DNA of 60,200 nucleotides from Selenomonas sp. ND2010 (GTDB lineage Bacteria > Bacillota > Negativicutes > Selenomonadales > Selenomonadaceae): NCBI RefSeq assembly GCF_000702005.1, contig NZ_JNKI01000018.1, positions 1 to 60,200 on the forward strand. Direction: 5' to 3'. The position numbers were made by a program, and so were the translations under genes. Below, one piece after another: positions 1-9,436 of this stretch (within the stretch, counting starts at the first letter, position 1; every line of letters begins with the position of its first letter). The notes under the pieces were generated by a model. That model did not search any database. It saw only the letters and a program-made list of their open reading frames with translations, and was not told the DNA's origin.

Positions 1-21
1 GGAAAACTCGCCACATCCTCA

Positions 22-222
22 GCCGCCGCTAGGGGCAGTGCCATAAACGAAGCGTTTGATGTTTTTCGTGAAGAACGAAATTTTTATCCTCACCATTCGT
101 CGAAAAATTGCTACCGTTCAAGCGAAGCGCGTTTTGCAACTTTTTCGATGCTTAATTAAAGATAAAAATTTCGTTTAGAAAAACATCTCCCGCGTAGTGT
201 TGGCACTGCCCCTAGCGGCGGC
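22..222. repeat. 200-bp imperfect palindrome (large hairpin element)
   Basis: The outer arms 22-43 and 201-222 are a perfect 22-bp inverted repeat (GCCGCCGCTAGGGGCAGTGC..). Nested inside are a 9-bp pair (58-66 with 179-187), a perfect 15-bp pair (74-88 with 161-175) and an imperfect pair (99-111 with 136-150). The whole element can fold into one long stem. I see no open frame in it. It could be a MITE-like or REP-like dispersed element or a structured RNA. No second copy was noticed in this window. Confidence 0.7.
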
Positions 223-313
223 GAAGAGTTGCTTCGAATGAGACCTGCAAACTGTAATTTCACAGCCCTTTTTTAGTCATAAAAAAAAACTATCCCCTTA
301 TGAAAAATCAATA

Positions 314-342
314 TTGGAAAAAAAAATCAAGGCTACTATAAT
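314..342 (+). promoter_or_regulatory. Sigma-A type promoter of malic enzyme gene
   Basis: TTGGAA at 314-319, a 17-bp spacer and TATAAT at 337-342 lie 65 bp upstream of the malic enzyme start. The rest of 223-406 is AT-rich and holds nothing else I recognise. Confidence 0.6.
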
Positions 343-406
343 TTATTCTGTAAAAATAACAATCAATTTCACTAAATTCCCCTAGAATAGAAAGGACGAT
401 TCCTTT

Positions 407-1639
407 ATGGATAATATTAACGAACAGGCTTTGGCCTTACATAAAAAACATCAGGGAAAGCTCGAAGTAACGAGCAAAGTTGCCCTGAATCGTGCCGAGG
501 ATTTAACCTTGGCTTATTCTCCCGGCGTCGCTGCTCCCTGTCTTGAGATTCGCGATAACCCACAGAAAATCTACGATTATACCACGAAGGGCAATATGGT
601 TGCCGTCGTGACCAACGGCACGGCGGTTTTAGGTCTCGGCAATATCGGCGCTGGTGCCGGTCTCCCCGTCATGGAAGGCAAGGCCGTCCTATTCAAAGGC
701 TTTGCCGGCGTTGATGCCGTCCCCATCTGCCTGGATACCCAGGACCCCATGGAAGTGATCAAAGCCGTCCAGCTCATTGCACCGACCTTTGGCGGCATCA
801 ACCTCGAGGACATCAAAGCCCCGCAGTGCTTTGACATCGAAAAAGAACTGCGCAAGACACTGGATATCCCGGTCTTCCACGACGATCAGCACGGCACGGC
901 CATTGTCGTCGTTTCGGCACTCATCAATGCCTTCAAGCTCACCGGCAAAACCTTTGCCGATGCCAAATTCGTCGTCAATGGTGCCGGTGCTGCCGGCCAG
1001 GCCATTACACGCCTTATTTACAGCGCTGGCGGCCGCAATATCATCCTCTGTGATTCCCGCGGCGCCATCTACGCCGGCCGGCCGAACGGCATGAATCCCT
1101 ATAAGGAGGACATTGCCAAAATCACCAACCCGCAGAACGAGGCGGGCCCGCTTGAGTCCGTCATCCGCAAGGCTGACGTATTCATCGGCGTCTCCGTCGC
1201 TGGCTGTGTCACACAGGACATGGTGCGCACCATGAACCCCAATGCCATCGTCATGGGCATGGCAAACCCCGAACCGGAAATCCTGCCGAATCTTGCCAAA
1301 GAAGCCGGTGCCCGCATCGTCTGCACGGGCCGCAGCGATTATCCGAATCAGGTCAACAACCTCCTGGCCTTCCCAGGCATCTTCCGCGGCGCCCTCGACG
1401 TGCGCGCCAGCGAAATCAACGAGACGATGAAAGTCGCTGCCGCCAAGGCCATTGCCGACCTCATCCAGCCGGATCAGCTTGATGAAGATCACGTCATCAC
1501 GAGCCCGTTCAACCCAGAAGTAGCACCGGCCGTTGCCGCCGCCGTGGCCCATGCCGCCCGCCAAACCGGCGTCGCCCGCAACCGCGACATGACGCCAGCC
1601 ATGGTTGCCGAGCACACGCGTCAGCTGCTGGCGAAATAA
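407..1639 (+). CDS. NAD(P)-dependent malic enzyme
   Basis: Oxidative decarboxylation of L-malate to pyruvate and CO2 with NAD(P)+, in the cytoplasm. At 410 residues it is the short bacterial form, with no phosphotransacetylase-like tail. The N-terminal malic domain shows Tyr37 in YSPGVAAPC and Lys92 in EGKAVLFK, the catalytic pair of the family. The metal-site motifs NLEDIKAPQ (about 132-140) and FHDDQHGTA (about 157-165) follow. The Rossmann segment begins with NGAGAAG (191-197). An AGAAAGGA Shine-Dalgarno sequence precedes the ATG. The gene is monocistronic, with its own promoter and terminator. NAD versus NADP preference cannot be told from sequence by eye. Confidence 0.93.
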   Translation: MDNINEQALALHKKHQGKLEVTSKVALNRAEDLTLAYSPGVAAPCLEIRDNPQKIYDYTTKGNMVAVVTNGTAVLGLGNIGAGAGLPVMEGKAVLFKGFAGVDAVPICLDTQDPMEVIKAVQLIAPTFGGINLEDIKAPQCFDIEKELRKTLDIPVFHDDQHGTAIVVVSALINAFKLTGKTFADAKFVVNGAGAAGQAITRLIYSAGGRNIILCDSRGAIYAGRPNGMNPYKEDIAKITNPQNEAGPLESVIRKADVFIGVSVAGCVTQDMVRTMNPNAIVMGMANPEPEILPNLAKEAGARIVCTGRSDYPNQVNNLLAFPGIFRGALDVRASEINETMKVAAAKAIADLIQPDQLDEDHVITSPFNPEVAPAVAAAVAHAARQTGVARNRDMTPAMVAEHTRQLLAK

Positions 1640-1645
1640 CCTCAT

Positions 1646-1692
1646 AAAACGGCGTATGCCGGAAGCCAATGCTTCCAGCATACGCCGTTTTT
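1646..1692. terminator. Bidirectional terminator between malic enzyme and MCP genes
   Basis: A stem of AAAACGGCGTATGC.. (1646-1666) with its complement (1671-1692) has one mismatch and is flanked by A and T runs. It can end transcription of the two convergent genes. Confidence 0.75.
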
Positions 1693-1706
1693 GTATTCTC
1701 TCGCGA

Positions 1707-3686
1707 TTAAATCTTGAACTTGCCCACGGCTTCCTGCATCTTGCCGGCCAACGTGGAAAGCGCCTGCGAAGCAGCTGCAATCTCTTCATTCGAGGCCGAT
1801 TGTTCCTCCGTCGCCGAGGAAATCGTCTGCGTGTTATTCGCCGTCTTGTTGCTAACACTATCAATAGCATCAACAGCCGTGACAATCTGCTCTGCTCCTG
1901 CCGAAACCTTGCTGACCGCATCATTGATTTGTGCCATCTGCTGGTTGATGTCATCGACCTTCGTCATGATATCCTCGAACTGCTCGCCGACATCGCGAAT
2001 GGCTTTCGTGCCCTGCGTCACTTCATTCGTGCCATTCTGCATCGACTCGACAGCCTGAGCCGTATCACTTTGAATCGACGAAATGCGCGCTTTTATCTGT
2101 TCAGCTGACTCCTGCGACTCAGCCGCCAGCTTCCTTACCTCTTCGGCAACGACCGCAAAGCCACGGCCCTGCTCGCCAGCCCGGGCTGCCTCAATCGCTG
2201 CATTGAGCGACAGCAGGTTCGTCTGCTGGGCAATCGAGGAAATAGCCTCGACAATCTGGCCGATCTGCTGCGAATTTTCGCCCAAGGCCTTAACGACAGC
2301 GGCTGACTCCATAACACTTTTCTCGATGGAACCCATCTTGCGGATAGCCTCTTCCATCAGCCCCGCGCCGCGTTTGGCTGCCTCAGCCGTATGCGTCGAT
2401 GCGACCGTAACCTGTACGGCCCTTTCCGACATCAAATCGATATCGTGATAAACCCCATCGACACTCTGTTTTGCCTTTTCAACTTCGTCGAGCTGCTGGG
2501 CTACCTGAGCGCTGACATCACCGACATTTTCCGCTACATGCACCGCCGTATCCGCAGACTGCTGCGCATTGGCTGTCAGCTCCTCCGAAGAGGCCGCTAC
2601 CTGTTCTGCCGTCGTCGCCATCTGCGAAATCAAATCGTGCAGATTCTTCTTCATCGTATTGAACGCACCAGTAAGCGAGCCAATCTCGTCGCTCGTTTCC
2701 ACCGGCAGTTCCTTGATGCCGAGATTTCCTTTGGCCATCTCGGACGCATGGGCTTCCAGCGCCACCAGCGGACGCGTAATACGGCCAGCAAACTGGAAAC
2801 ATACGCCCAGTACCAGAATAAGTCCAACCACTGTCAGAAGCCCATATACGGTCTTGAGCGTCGTAACCGAAGCGAATACATAGTCATAAGGAACACTCAT
2901 GGCCAACAGCCAGCCTGTACTCTCAACTTTTGTGTAACCACAAATCATCTTGCCATCGGTATTGCTATCATAAAAGAAATAGCCACTGCCATTTTTGATC
3001 ATTTCTTCAAAATGCGTACCAATACCAGGCAGCTCCTGGAGTTTCGAACCGATATCGCCTGGTCCGCCATTACCCAGGATTATACCTTTTTCATCCGTTA
3101 CGATAGCCATACCAGCCTCATCGTGATATTTCAACTTCTTGACCGTATCATCCACCACGGCCAAATCAATATCCGTACAAAGCGCACCGTAGAACTGTCC
3201 ATCCTTTTTGAAAGGAGCTACGGCCGAAACCACCAGCTTACCGGTGTTTTTATCGATATACGGTTCGGTAAATACCATCTTACCAGCCTTTTTGACATTG
3301 TTATACCAATCACGCGTACGCGGATCGAGTTTCCCCGTGCTCTTGTTCTGGGTGCGGTAGGAAGCAAAATAGCCATCTTCCATACCGATGTTCAAATCCA
3401 GGATTTCATTGTCTGAAGCCCCCAAAGCCAGCGAAGCAATGCTCTGCAGCCTTTCCTCATCGCCATTGAACTCCGTCATCAAATCCGCTGCATACTGCGC
3501 CGAACTTCCCTTTTGCAACAACCAGCCATTCATCTTATAGGAAGCCTGTCCCACGGTGGCAGAAAGTTCCTGCTCCACAGCCTGTTCGAGATTCTTATCG
3601 GCGGTATAAAACCCAATAACCGATATTACGGCCATCAAGACACCGACAACACCAGCCAATACGTAAAATTTTTGTCTTATCCCCAT
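1707..3686 (-). CDS. Methyl-accepting chemotaxis protein with Cache sensor
   Basis: Membrane receptor passing periplasmic ligand signals to CheA/CheW. Membrane segment 1 lies near the N-terminus ([20 protein letters not shown]). An extracytoplasmic dCache-like domain of about 240 residues follows, with motifs such as [20 protein letters not shown]. Membrane segment 2 ([17 protein letters not shown]) leads into a HAMP domain starting [20 protein letters not shown]. The long cytoplasmic coiled coil contains the MCP hairpin tip ([17 protein letters not shown]). The open frame begins at a GTG three codons earlier, but a GAGAGG Shine-Dalgarno sequence is spaced for the ATG at 3686, giving 659 residues. 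No che genes are nearby. The ligand is unknown. Confidence 0.92.
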   Translation of the reverse strand: MGIRQKFYVLAGVVGVLMAVISVIGFYTADKNLEQAVEQELSATVGQASYKMNGWLLQKGSSAQYAADLMTEFNGDEERLQSIASLALGASDNEILDLNIGMEDGYFASYRTQNKSTGKLDPRTRDWYNNVKKAGKMVFTEPYIDKNTGKLVVSAVAPFKKDGQFYGALCTDIDLAVVDDTVKKLKYHDEAGMAIVTDEKGIILGNGGPGDIGSKLQELPGIGTHFEEMIKNGSGYFFYDSNTDGKMICGYTKVESTGWLLAMSVPYDYVFASVTTLKTVYGLLTVVGLILVLGVCFQFAGRITRPLVALEAHASEMAKGNLGIKELPVETSDEIGSLTGAFNTMKKNLHDLISQMATTAEQVAASSEELTANAQQSADTAVHVAENVGDVSAQVAQQLDEVEKAKQSVDGVYHDIDLMSERAVQVTVASTHTAEAAKRGAGLMEEAIRKMGSIEKSVMESAAVVKALGENSQQIGQIVEAISSIAQQTNLLSLNAAIEAARAGEQGRGFAVVAEEVRKLAAESQESAEQIKARISSIQSDTAQAVESMQNGTNEVTQGTKAIRDVGEQFEDIMTKVDDINQQMAQINDAVSKVSAGAEQIVTAVDAIDSVSNKTANNTQTISSATEEQSASNEEIAAASQALSTLAGKMQEAVGKFKI

Positions 3687-3812
3687 ACTTACCACCCTCT
3701 CTTCCTTATCTTACTGTCCACAACGGACAAAATTTCCCTATGGCCAATACTTCGACACCCTGCGGAAAAATCCTTGTTACTGTAAAAAAATTCGCAATAT
3801 TGTTTTACAACA

Positions 3813-3845
3813 AAAAGAGCAAGCTCCTAAAAAGCCTGCTCTTTT
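3813..3845 (-). terminator. Terminator downstream of gyrA
   Basis: The inverted repeat AAAAGAGCAAGCT..AGCCTGCTCTTTT lies just past the gyrA stop. On the minus strand it ends in a T run. Confidence 0.7.
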
Positions 3846-3867
3846 ATGCGCAACAATCTATTTCTTG

Positions 3868-6297
3868 TCAATCGTTTTTCTGATCCATCGTAGCCATCGA
3901 AGCGACCTTATCATTCTCAGCCGTGCTCATGAGCTTAACGCCCTGCGTGTTGCGGCTGATAACGGAGATATCTTCGACATTGGTGCGGATGACAATACCA
4001 TCCGTCGTAATCAGCATGAGCTCCTGGTCCGGACGAACGACTTTGATGCCGATGACATAGCCCGTCTTATCCGTAACCTTCATGTTGATGAGGCCCTTGC
4101 CGCCGCGCGTCTGGCTGCGGTATTCATCGGTCGGCGTACGCTTGCCATAGCCGCCCTCCGTTACCGTCAAGACCTCAGCATTGTGCGTGAGGATATCCAT
4201 GCCGACGACCTCGTCGCCCATGCCCAGGCTGATCCCCTTGACACCGCGAGCCGTACGGCCCATAGCGCGGACATCGTCCTCGGAGAAGGCAATCGCCTTA
4301 CCGCTCTTGGTACCGAGCATCAGATAGCTTTCGCCATCGGTGAACTTAACGCCAATCAGGTCGTCATCGTCATCAAGGTTGATGGCGATGAGGCCAACCT
4401 TGCGCATGTTGCTGAACTCGGACAAGCTGGTCTTCTTGACGATACCCTTGCGCGTTGCCATGAAGAGATAGCGATCCGGATCGAAGCCCTTGACCTGGAT
4501 GACAGCCGTAATCTTCTCGCCCTGTTCAAGCTGCAGCAGGTTGATTATCGCCGTACCCTTTGCCTGACGGCTTGCTTCGGCGATCTCGTAGGCCTTCAGA
4601 TGGTATACACGGCCGCGGGTCGTGAAGAACAGGATAGTGTGATGCGTCGTCGTGATGAGCATATTCTCGACGAAGTCCTCTTCCTTCGTTCCCATCCCCT
4701 TGATACCCTTGCCCCCGCGGTTCTGGCGGCGATAGGTATCGAGCGGCATGCGCTTGATGTAGTTGTTATGCGTGAGCGTGATGACGACGTCTTCCTCAGC
4801 GATAAGGTCTTCCACATCGATTTCCGACGTGTCAATCGTAAGCTTCGTGCGGCGTTCATCCCCGTATTTCTCTTTGACTGCCGTGAGCTCATCCTTGATG
4901 ATGGCCAGGATGCGCTGCTCATCGGCGAGGATTGCCTTGTACTCCTCGATTGCCTTCAAGACTTCCTGATATTCTTCCTGAATCTTGTCGCGTTCGAGAC
5001 CGGTCAGGCGCTGCAGACGCAAATCCAGGATTGCCTGTGCCTGCTTCTCGCTTAACTTGAAGCCCGACATAAGTGCTTCACGGGCAATATCGGCCGTACG
5101 GCTCTCGCGGATGGTCGTGATGACTGCATCGAGATGATCGAGAGCAATCGTCAAGCCTTCGAGGATATGAGCCCGAGCCTCAGCTTTCGCCAGCTCGTAT
5201 TTCGTCCGGCGGGTGATTACATCTTCCTGATGTTTGATGTAATAGTGCAGAACCTGCTTGAGGTTGAGTACCTGCGGCTTGCCATCGACGAGCGCCAGCA
5301 TGATGACACCGAAGCTGTCCTGCAGCTGCGTGTGCTTGTAAAGCTGGTTCAAGATGACATTCGGGTTGGAATCCTTGCGCAGATCGACGACGACACGCAT
5401 ACCATTGCGGTCCGATTCATCGCGCAGGTCCGTGATGCCCTCAATCTGCTTATCGCGGACGAGTTGAGCGATCTTCTCGACCAGACGGGCCTTGTTGACC
5501 TGATACGGCAACTCCGTGACGATAATGCGCGGCTTGCCATTCGACATCGTCTCAATATGAGCATTGGCGCGCATCTTGATGATGCCGCGGCCCGTCGTAT
5601 ACGCCTGCCGGATTCCCTCGGAACCGAGGATAAGACCGGCCGTCGGGAAATCCGGTCCCTTGATGACCGTCATGAGTTCCTCAACCGTAGCATCCGGATT
5701 GTCGATAAGCATCAGCGTGCCATCGATGACCTCGCTCATGTTATGCGGCGGAATATTCGTCGCCATACCGACGGCGATACCCGAAGTACCATTTACGAGC
5801 AGCTGCGGGAACTTCGCCGGCAGAACCGACGGCTCCTTCATCGACTCATCGTAGTTCGGTACGAATTCCACCGTATCCTTGTCGATATCCTGCAGCATGA
5901 GCTCCGAAATCTTCGACATACGGACCTCGGTGTAACGCATAGCAGCTGCCGGGTCGCCATCGACTGAACCGAAGTTGCCGTGGCCATCAGCGAGCATATA
6001 GCGCATCGAGAAATCCTGAGCCATGCGCACGATAGCATCATAGACGGAGGAATCACCATGCGGATGATACTTACCGAGAACTTCGCCGACGATACGAGCC
6101 GATTTCTTGTACGGTTTATTGGAACCCATACCGGCTTCCTGCATCGCATAAAGGATGCGGCGATGTACCGGCTTCAGGCCGTCACGGACATCTGGCAAGG
6201 CACGGGCAACGATGACGCTCATCGCATAATCGATGTAGCAATTCTTCATTTCGTGTTCCAGATTGACCGGGACTATCTTTCCATGACCAAAATCCAC
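3868..6297 (-). CDS. gyrA: DNA gyrase subunit A
   Basis: The breakage-reunion subunit of gyrase; with GyrB it introduces negative supercoils. At 809 residues it has the normal length. The catalytic tyrosine is Tyr122 in AMRYTEVRM. The quinolone-determining region keeps Ser83 and Asp87 ([15 protein letters not shown]), the usual sensitive residues. The GyrA box QNRGGKG, needed for DNA wrapping, is near residues 520-530, and C-terminal beta-propeller blades follow, including RSQTRGGKG. The start is GTG with GAGGTGAG upstream. Unlike in Bacillus, gyrA is not next to gyrB but about 16.7 kb further from the origin on the same strand, with a Tad pilus locus between them. Confidence 0.98.
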   Translation of the reverse strand: MDFGHGKIVPVNLEHEMKNCYIDYAMSVIVARALPDVRDGLKPVHRRILYAMQEAGMGSNKPYKKSARIVGEVLGKYHPHGDSSVYDAIVRMAQDFSMRYMLADGHGNFGSVDGDPAAAMRYTEVRMSKISELMLQDIDKDTVEFVPNYDESMKEPSVLPAKFPQLLVNGTSGIAVGMATNIPPHNMSEVIDGTLMLIDNPDATVEELMTVIKGPDFPTAGLILGSEGIRQAYTTGRGIIKMRANAHIETMSNGKPRIIVTELPYQVNKARLVEKIAQLVRDKQIEGITDLRDESDRNGMRVVVDLRKDSNPNVILNQLYKHTQLQDSFGVIMLALVDGKPQVLNLKQVLHYYIKHQEDVITRRTKYELAKAEARAHILEGLTIALDHLDAVITTIRESRTADIAREALMSGFKLSEKQAQAILDLRLQRLTGLERDKIQEEYQEVLKAIEEYKAILADEQRILAIIKDELTAVKEKYGDERRTKLTIDTSEIDVEDLIAEEDVVITLTHNNYIKRMPLDTYRRQNRGGKGIKGMGTKEEDFVENMLITTTHHTILFFTTRGRVYHLKAYEIAEASRQAKGTAIINLLQLEQGEKITAVIQVKGFDPDRYLFMATRKGIVKKTSLSEFSNMRKVGLIAINLDDDDDLIGVKFTDGESYLMLGTKSGKAIAFSEDDVRAMGRTARGVKGISLGMGDEVVGMDILTHNAEVLTVTEGGYGKRTPTDEYRSQTRGGKGLINMKVTDKTGYVIGIKVVRPDQELMLITTDGIVIRTNVEDISVISRNTQGVKLMSTAENDKVASMATMDQKND

Positions 6298-6339
6298 AAT
6301 CTCACCTCAAAACAAATATTACTTCCTTACAAAAACAAA

Positions 6340-6363
6340 GCCCAGCCGTATGAGCAGCCGGGC
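6340..6363 (-). terminator. Terminator of the ppx/gppA gene
   Basis: A 9-bp stem with two wobble pairs (6340-6348 with 6355-6363) is followed on the minus strand by a T-rich tract. It separates the phosphatase gene from gyrA. Confidence 0.55.
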
Positions 6364-6424
6364 CCTTGAATTATCAATTCATACTGTCTTATTTTACCAT
6401 AGATTCGCCAAAAAAGCCAATGAA

Positions 6425-7339
6425 TCAGCGGCCAATAATCTGATCGTAAATATAGCCTTCCCGAACCCCTGAATCACTGTAGGTAATCACCTTTGCCTTG
6501 AACCTGCGCGCCAGCACATCGGCAATGACGAGCCCTGGGATAATCGTATGCATACGGTCTGGTACGGCCCGCATCAGTGCGATAGTCATTTCCTGGGTCA
6601 TCTCATGGTCACTGACGAAATTCCCGATAATCGTCCGCAGGCGCTTCGTCTCCATGCGGGTATTGGCGGCCGGTTGATTGAACAAGATATTATAAAGCGC
6701 CGAGGCTCCCTTGACCGTTCCACCAATACCGGCAATGCCATCCACCTGAGTATCAGCAAACGCATCAGCCGACGCTATAATCTCTTCTGCCGCAGCCCGC
6801 ATCGCCATACACTCGGTAAGCGTTGGCAGCAGCCCCTTTACATATTGGGTGCGAAAAGCTAACGACCCGATGGGCAAACTGGTTTTATGCTCAATCTTGC
6901 GCTGGCGATAAGTGACAATCTCCGTGCTGCCACCACCGATATCAATCAACAGTCCATCTTCCGACTGCAGCGTTCGCGTCGCCCCGATGAAATCAAATGT
7001 CGCTTCCTCGTCTCCCGTAATGACCCGGATTGTAAGACCTGTCCGTTCTTCAATTTGACGGACAGCCTCCTGGCTGTTCTTGGCATTGCGAAGCGCCGCC
7101 GTCGTAAAGGCAGAAACATTCGTAATCCGGAAAAGTTCCAGAAATGACTTGAACTCCTCCAAAATTTCCACGGCCTTATCGATGCCCTGCTGCTGCATGA
7201 CCCCCTCGCGCAAGTAACCTGCCAGTCCCACAGTATGCTTTTTCTTTAGCAGCATCTCAATATGACTGCCCTCAATCAGATAAATTGCCATGCGTACCGT
7301 ATTCGAGCCAATATCTATGATTCCGTGAAGCATTTTCAT
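6425..7339 (-). CDS. Ppx/GppA-family phosphatase
   Basis: A member of the ASKHA (actin-like ATPase) fold family that hydrolyses polyphosphate or pppGpp. The phosphate-1 motif GIIDIGSNTVRMAIYLIEG lies at the N-terminus and the phosphate-2 motif LLIDIGGGSTEIV near residue 130. It has about 304 residues, the short form without the C-terminal HD domain of long Ppx enzymes. The frame is open upstream to 7420, but AGGAGA sits five bases before the ATG at 7339, and the family N-terminus starts there. Which substrate is used cannot be decided from this sequence. Confidence 0.9.
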   Translation of the reverse strand: MKMLHGIIDIGSNTVRMAIYLIEGSHIEMLLKKKHTVGLAGYLREGVMQQQGIDKAVEILEEFKSFLELFRITNVSAFTTAALRNAKNSQEAVRQIEERTGLTIRVITGDEEATFDFIGATRTLQSEDGLLIDIGGGSTEIVTYRQRKIEHKTSLPIGSLAFRTQYVKGLLPTLTECMAMRAAAEEIIASADAFADTQVDGIAGIGGTVKGASALYNILFNQPAANTRMETKRLRTIIGNFVSDHEMTQEMTIALMRAVPDRMHTIIPGLVIADVLARRFKAKVITYSDSGVREGYIYDQIIGR

Positions 7340-7480
7340 TCGTCTCCTATCATCTTGGTTCTCTTTACCAGCGGGATGTATACTTGTAAATTTTCTTAAT
7401 TGTAGTAATTCGCCATACAAAACCGTTTCCCTTTCCCCATACCGACAAAATTTTCACCAGAAATTTCCCAAAGCCCCCTA

Positions 7481-7509
7481 TTGAAATCACTTTGCAAATG
7501 TTGTATTAT
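7481..7509 (+). promoter_or_regulatory. Promoter of a leader RNA or small RNA
   Basis: TTGAAA at 7481-7486, a 17-bp spacer and TATTAT at 7504-7509. The predicted transcription start is near 7516, about 165 bp before the next start codon. Confidence 0.55.
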
Positions 7510-7515
7510 AGTCAT

Positions 7516-7606
7516 GGGAGAACACCTACATATTGTATATGTGGGTGTAGGCAGAAGGTATAGAGGCGGCAAAAGCGGGAACGTTCGGTTGTTCCCGCTT
7601 TTGTAT
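7516..7606 (+). ncRNA. Putative 90-nt leader or small RNA ending in a hairpin
   Basis: Downstream of the promoter are a hairpin (ACACC..GGTGT, about 7522-7548), a purine-rich stretch, and then a strong 12-bp stem AAAAGCGGGAAC..GTTCCCGCTTTT (7571-7602) with a short T-rich tail. It could be a free small RNA or an attenuating leader of the kinase-like gene 75 bp downstream. I do not recognise it as a known riboswitch class. Confidence 0.4.
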
Positions 7607-7681
7607 TGCCCGCACCTATGCTAAAATAGAGACGGATTTCAATTACCAAAAAATATTTGGAACAGTAAGGATGCAGATATT

Positions 7682-8272
7682 ATGACGAATAGGATTTATG
7701 CACTTGTCGGTCCTCATGCAGCGGGCAAGTCTACCATGGCTTCCAAACTCATAGCTATGGGAATTCATTTCATCCCCACGTATACCACTTACGCTTTTCC
7801 CGAACGCGGAAGGGCCGGTAAAAAGTTTGCGCAACTCTATCGCAGCGTAAGCCGCGAACAATTCAACCAGCTGGATTTGGTTATACAATTCACCCACAAA
7901 GGCGATTCCTACGGCATTCGCAAGAATGATATTCTCGATTCGCTCAAAGACCACCAAATCAGTGTCATGATTCTTGAAGTCAACGGCATTAAACAGCTCA
8001 CCAAGCTCATCCGGAAAAAACTTGCTACGATCTATCTCATGGCCGATTATATGACCTTAGTAGACCGCATGTTAAACGACGGCTATACCAATGACGAAAT
8101 AAAATATCACCTCCAATATGCCGAAAACAACAAGGAATTCGACAGTTGGAAAATCACCGACCATGTCATCAAGAACACCGGTGAACCCGACCAGGCGCTT
8201 ATCCAGCTCCTGTCCATCATGGGCCTCACCACCGTCGTACCGCAAAAGGACTTCGACGCCATGATAAAATAA
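7682..8272 (+). CDS. Guanylate-kinase-like P-loop protein
   Basis: A protein of 196 residues with Walker A GPHAAGKST (residues 10-18). A segment GDSYGIRKNDI resembles the GMP-binding region of guanylate kinase, and the C-terminus is also kinase-like. It is probably a nucleoside monophosphate kinase fold; whether it phosphorylates GMP or has another role is not clear, since the usual GMP-binding loop is diverged. AAGGATG precedes the ATG. The gene is monocistronic, with a terminator right after it. The divergent neighbour is a Ppx/GppA phosphatase, so a shared role in guanine-nucleotide or ppGpp control is conceivable but unproven. Confidence 0.65.
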   Translation: MTNRIYALVGPHAAGKSTMASKLIAMGIHFIPTYTTYAFPERGRAGKKFAQLYRSVSREQFNQLDLVIQFTHKGDSYGIRKNDILDSLKDHQISVMILEVNGIKQLTKLIRKKLATIYLMADYMTLVDRMLNDGYTNDEIKYHLQYAENNKEFDSWKITDHVIKNTGEPDQALIQLLSIMGLTTVVPQKDFDAMIK

Positions 8273-8283
8273 ATCGTAATCCC

Positions 8284-8312
8284 AAACCGTCAGCTTCCAG
8301 CTGGCGGTTTTT
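8284..8312 (+). terminator. Rho-independent terminator
   Basis: The stem AAACCGTCAGC..GCTGGCGGTTT with a T run follows the kinase-like gene. Confidence 0.75.
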
Positions 8313-8347
8313 CTATACCAGCTATAGCCAAGCACAATATCTAGCGG

Positions 8348-8376
8348 TATAATGATATTGCCGACATCGGCAATAT
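8348..8376 (+). promoter_or_regulatory. Promoter with overlapping palindromic operator of fic
   Basis: A consensus -10 TATAAT (8348-8353) is followed at once by the perfect palindrome ATATTGCCGA-CA-TCGGCAATAT (8355-8376), which covers the expected transcription start. The -35 is weak (TAGCCA, 8325-8330). The layout suggests a repressor site, perhaps bound by the HTH domain of the Fic protein itself. Confidence 0.5.
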
Positions 8377-8442
8377 ATATATTGTTTTTTTCTTTAATTT
8401 ATTGATTATATTTTGCCGCTAATGGCAAGAAAGGAAATTTCC

Positions 8443-9336
8443 ATGACTTATCTATCCGTACAAGAAGTTGCGGAAAAATGGGGACTTTCGACGCGCAGCG
8501 TGCGTAATTACTGCACCACCGGCCGCATTACCGGCGCTTTTCAAACTGGCCGCAACTGGAATATCCCTGCTGATGCTCAGCCACCGCACCGCAAACCACG
8601 TACAACGACAAAGTCGCGTACCCTATTGCCCGTACTTCGGCAAGAAAAAGCCCATCAGCAAAAAGGCGGAATCTACCACCGAATACAGATTGACCTTACT
8701 TACAACTCGAATCATATCGAAGGCAGCCACCTTTCCCATGATGAAACGCGCTATATCTATGAGACAAATACCATTGGCCAAACAGCCAATAAAAGCATTA
8801 ATGTCAACGATATCGTTGAAACCATGAATCACTTTCGCTGTATCGACAGAATCATTGACACCGCCGAGAATCGCCTTACCGAAAAACTGATAAAAGAACT
8901 TCATCGTCAGCTCAAAAACGGTACCTCGGACAGCCGGCAAGATTGGTTTGCTGTCGGAGACTACAAAAAACTTCCCAATGAAGTAGGTGGTAAACCAACC
9001 TGTCCGCCCGAAGATGTAGCCATCAAGATAAAAGCACTGCTAAAATGGTACAACGAGCAAAAAGAGGTATCTTTCGATGACCTATTGGAATTCCATTATC
9101 GCTTTGAACAGATTCATCCGTTCCAGGATGGCAACGGCCGCATCGGTCGCCTGCTTTTATTTAAAGAATGCCTGCATCATAAAATCGTGCCTTTCATCAT
9201 AACTGACCAGCTAAAACTCTTTTATTATCGAGGACTCTCCAACTGGAAAACGGAAAAAGGATGGCTCCGCGATACCTGTCTTACCGCACAGGATGCCTTC
9301 AAAAAACATCTAGAATATTTTCGTATTTCGTATTAA
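8443..9336 (+). CDS. Fic-family AMP-transferase with N-terminal HTH domain
   Basis: Fic enzymes transfer AMP (or another nucleotide part) to protein hydroxyl groups. The catalytic motif HPFQDGNGRIGR is complete, and the autoinhibitory motif (S/T)xxxE(G/N) is present as SNHIEG, placing it in the class with the inhibitory helix upstream of the Fic core. Residues 1-50 form a helix-turn-helix of excisionase/MerR type (YLSVQEVAEKWGLSTRSVRNY). The ATG at 8443 has AGAAAGGAA seven bases upstream, giving 297 residues; earlier TTG and ATG codons lack such a site. No separate antitoxin gene adjoins it. The target protein is unknown. Confidence 0.9.
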   Translation: MTYLSVQEVAEKWGLSTRSVRNYCTTGRITGAFQTGRNWNIPADAQPPHRKPRTTTKSRTLLPVLRQEKAHQQKGGIYHRIQIDLTYNSNHIEGSHLSHDETRYIYETNTIGQTANKSINVNDIVETMNHFRCIDRIIDTAENRLTEKLIKELHRQLKNGTSDSRQDWFAVGDYKKLPNEVGGKPTCPPEDVAIKIKALLKWYNEQKEVSFDDLLEFHYRFEQIHPFQDGNGRIGRLLLFKECLHHKIVPFIITDQLKLFYYRGLSNWKTEKGWLRDTCLTAQDAFKKHLEYFRISY

Positions 9337-9339
9337 AAA

Positions 9340-9379
9340 TTACCCTTTTTCTCTTTAAAAAAACAGAGAAAAAGGGTAA
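9340..9379 (+). terminator. Terminator of fic
   Basis: A perfect 15-bp inverted repeat TTACCCTTTTTCTCT / AGAGAAAAAGGGTAA lies right after the fic stop codon. Confidence 0.75.
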
Positions 9380-9436
9380 AATATTATGCAGGGATAAGTA
9401 TTATTTCCCCAAAAATATAAGGGAAGAGGTTGGCTT

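Noticed and set aside
689-1954. Open frame of 421 codons on the minus strand opposite malic enzyme
   Set aside because: Runs through both the malic enzyme gene and its terminator, with an Arg-rich low-complexity start. Not a gene.
3865-5055. Long plus-strand frames opposite gyrA (also 5134-5967)
   Set aside because: Shadows of gyrA without a ribosome binding site or family pattern.
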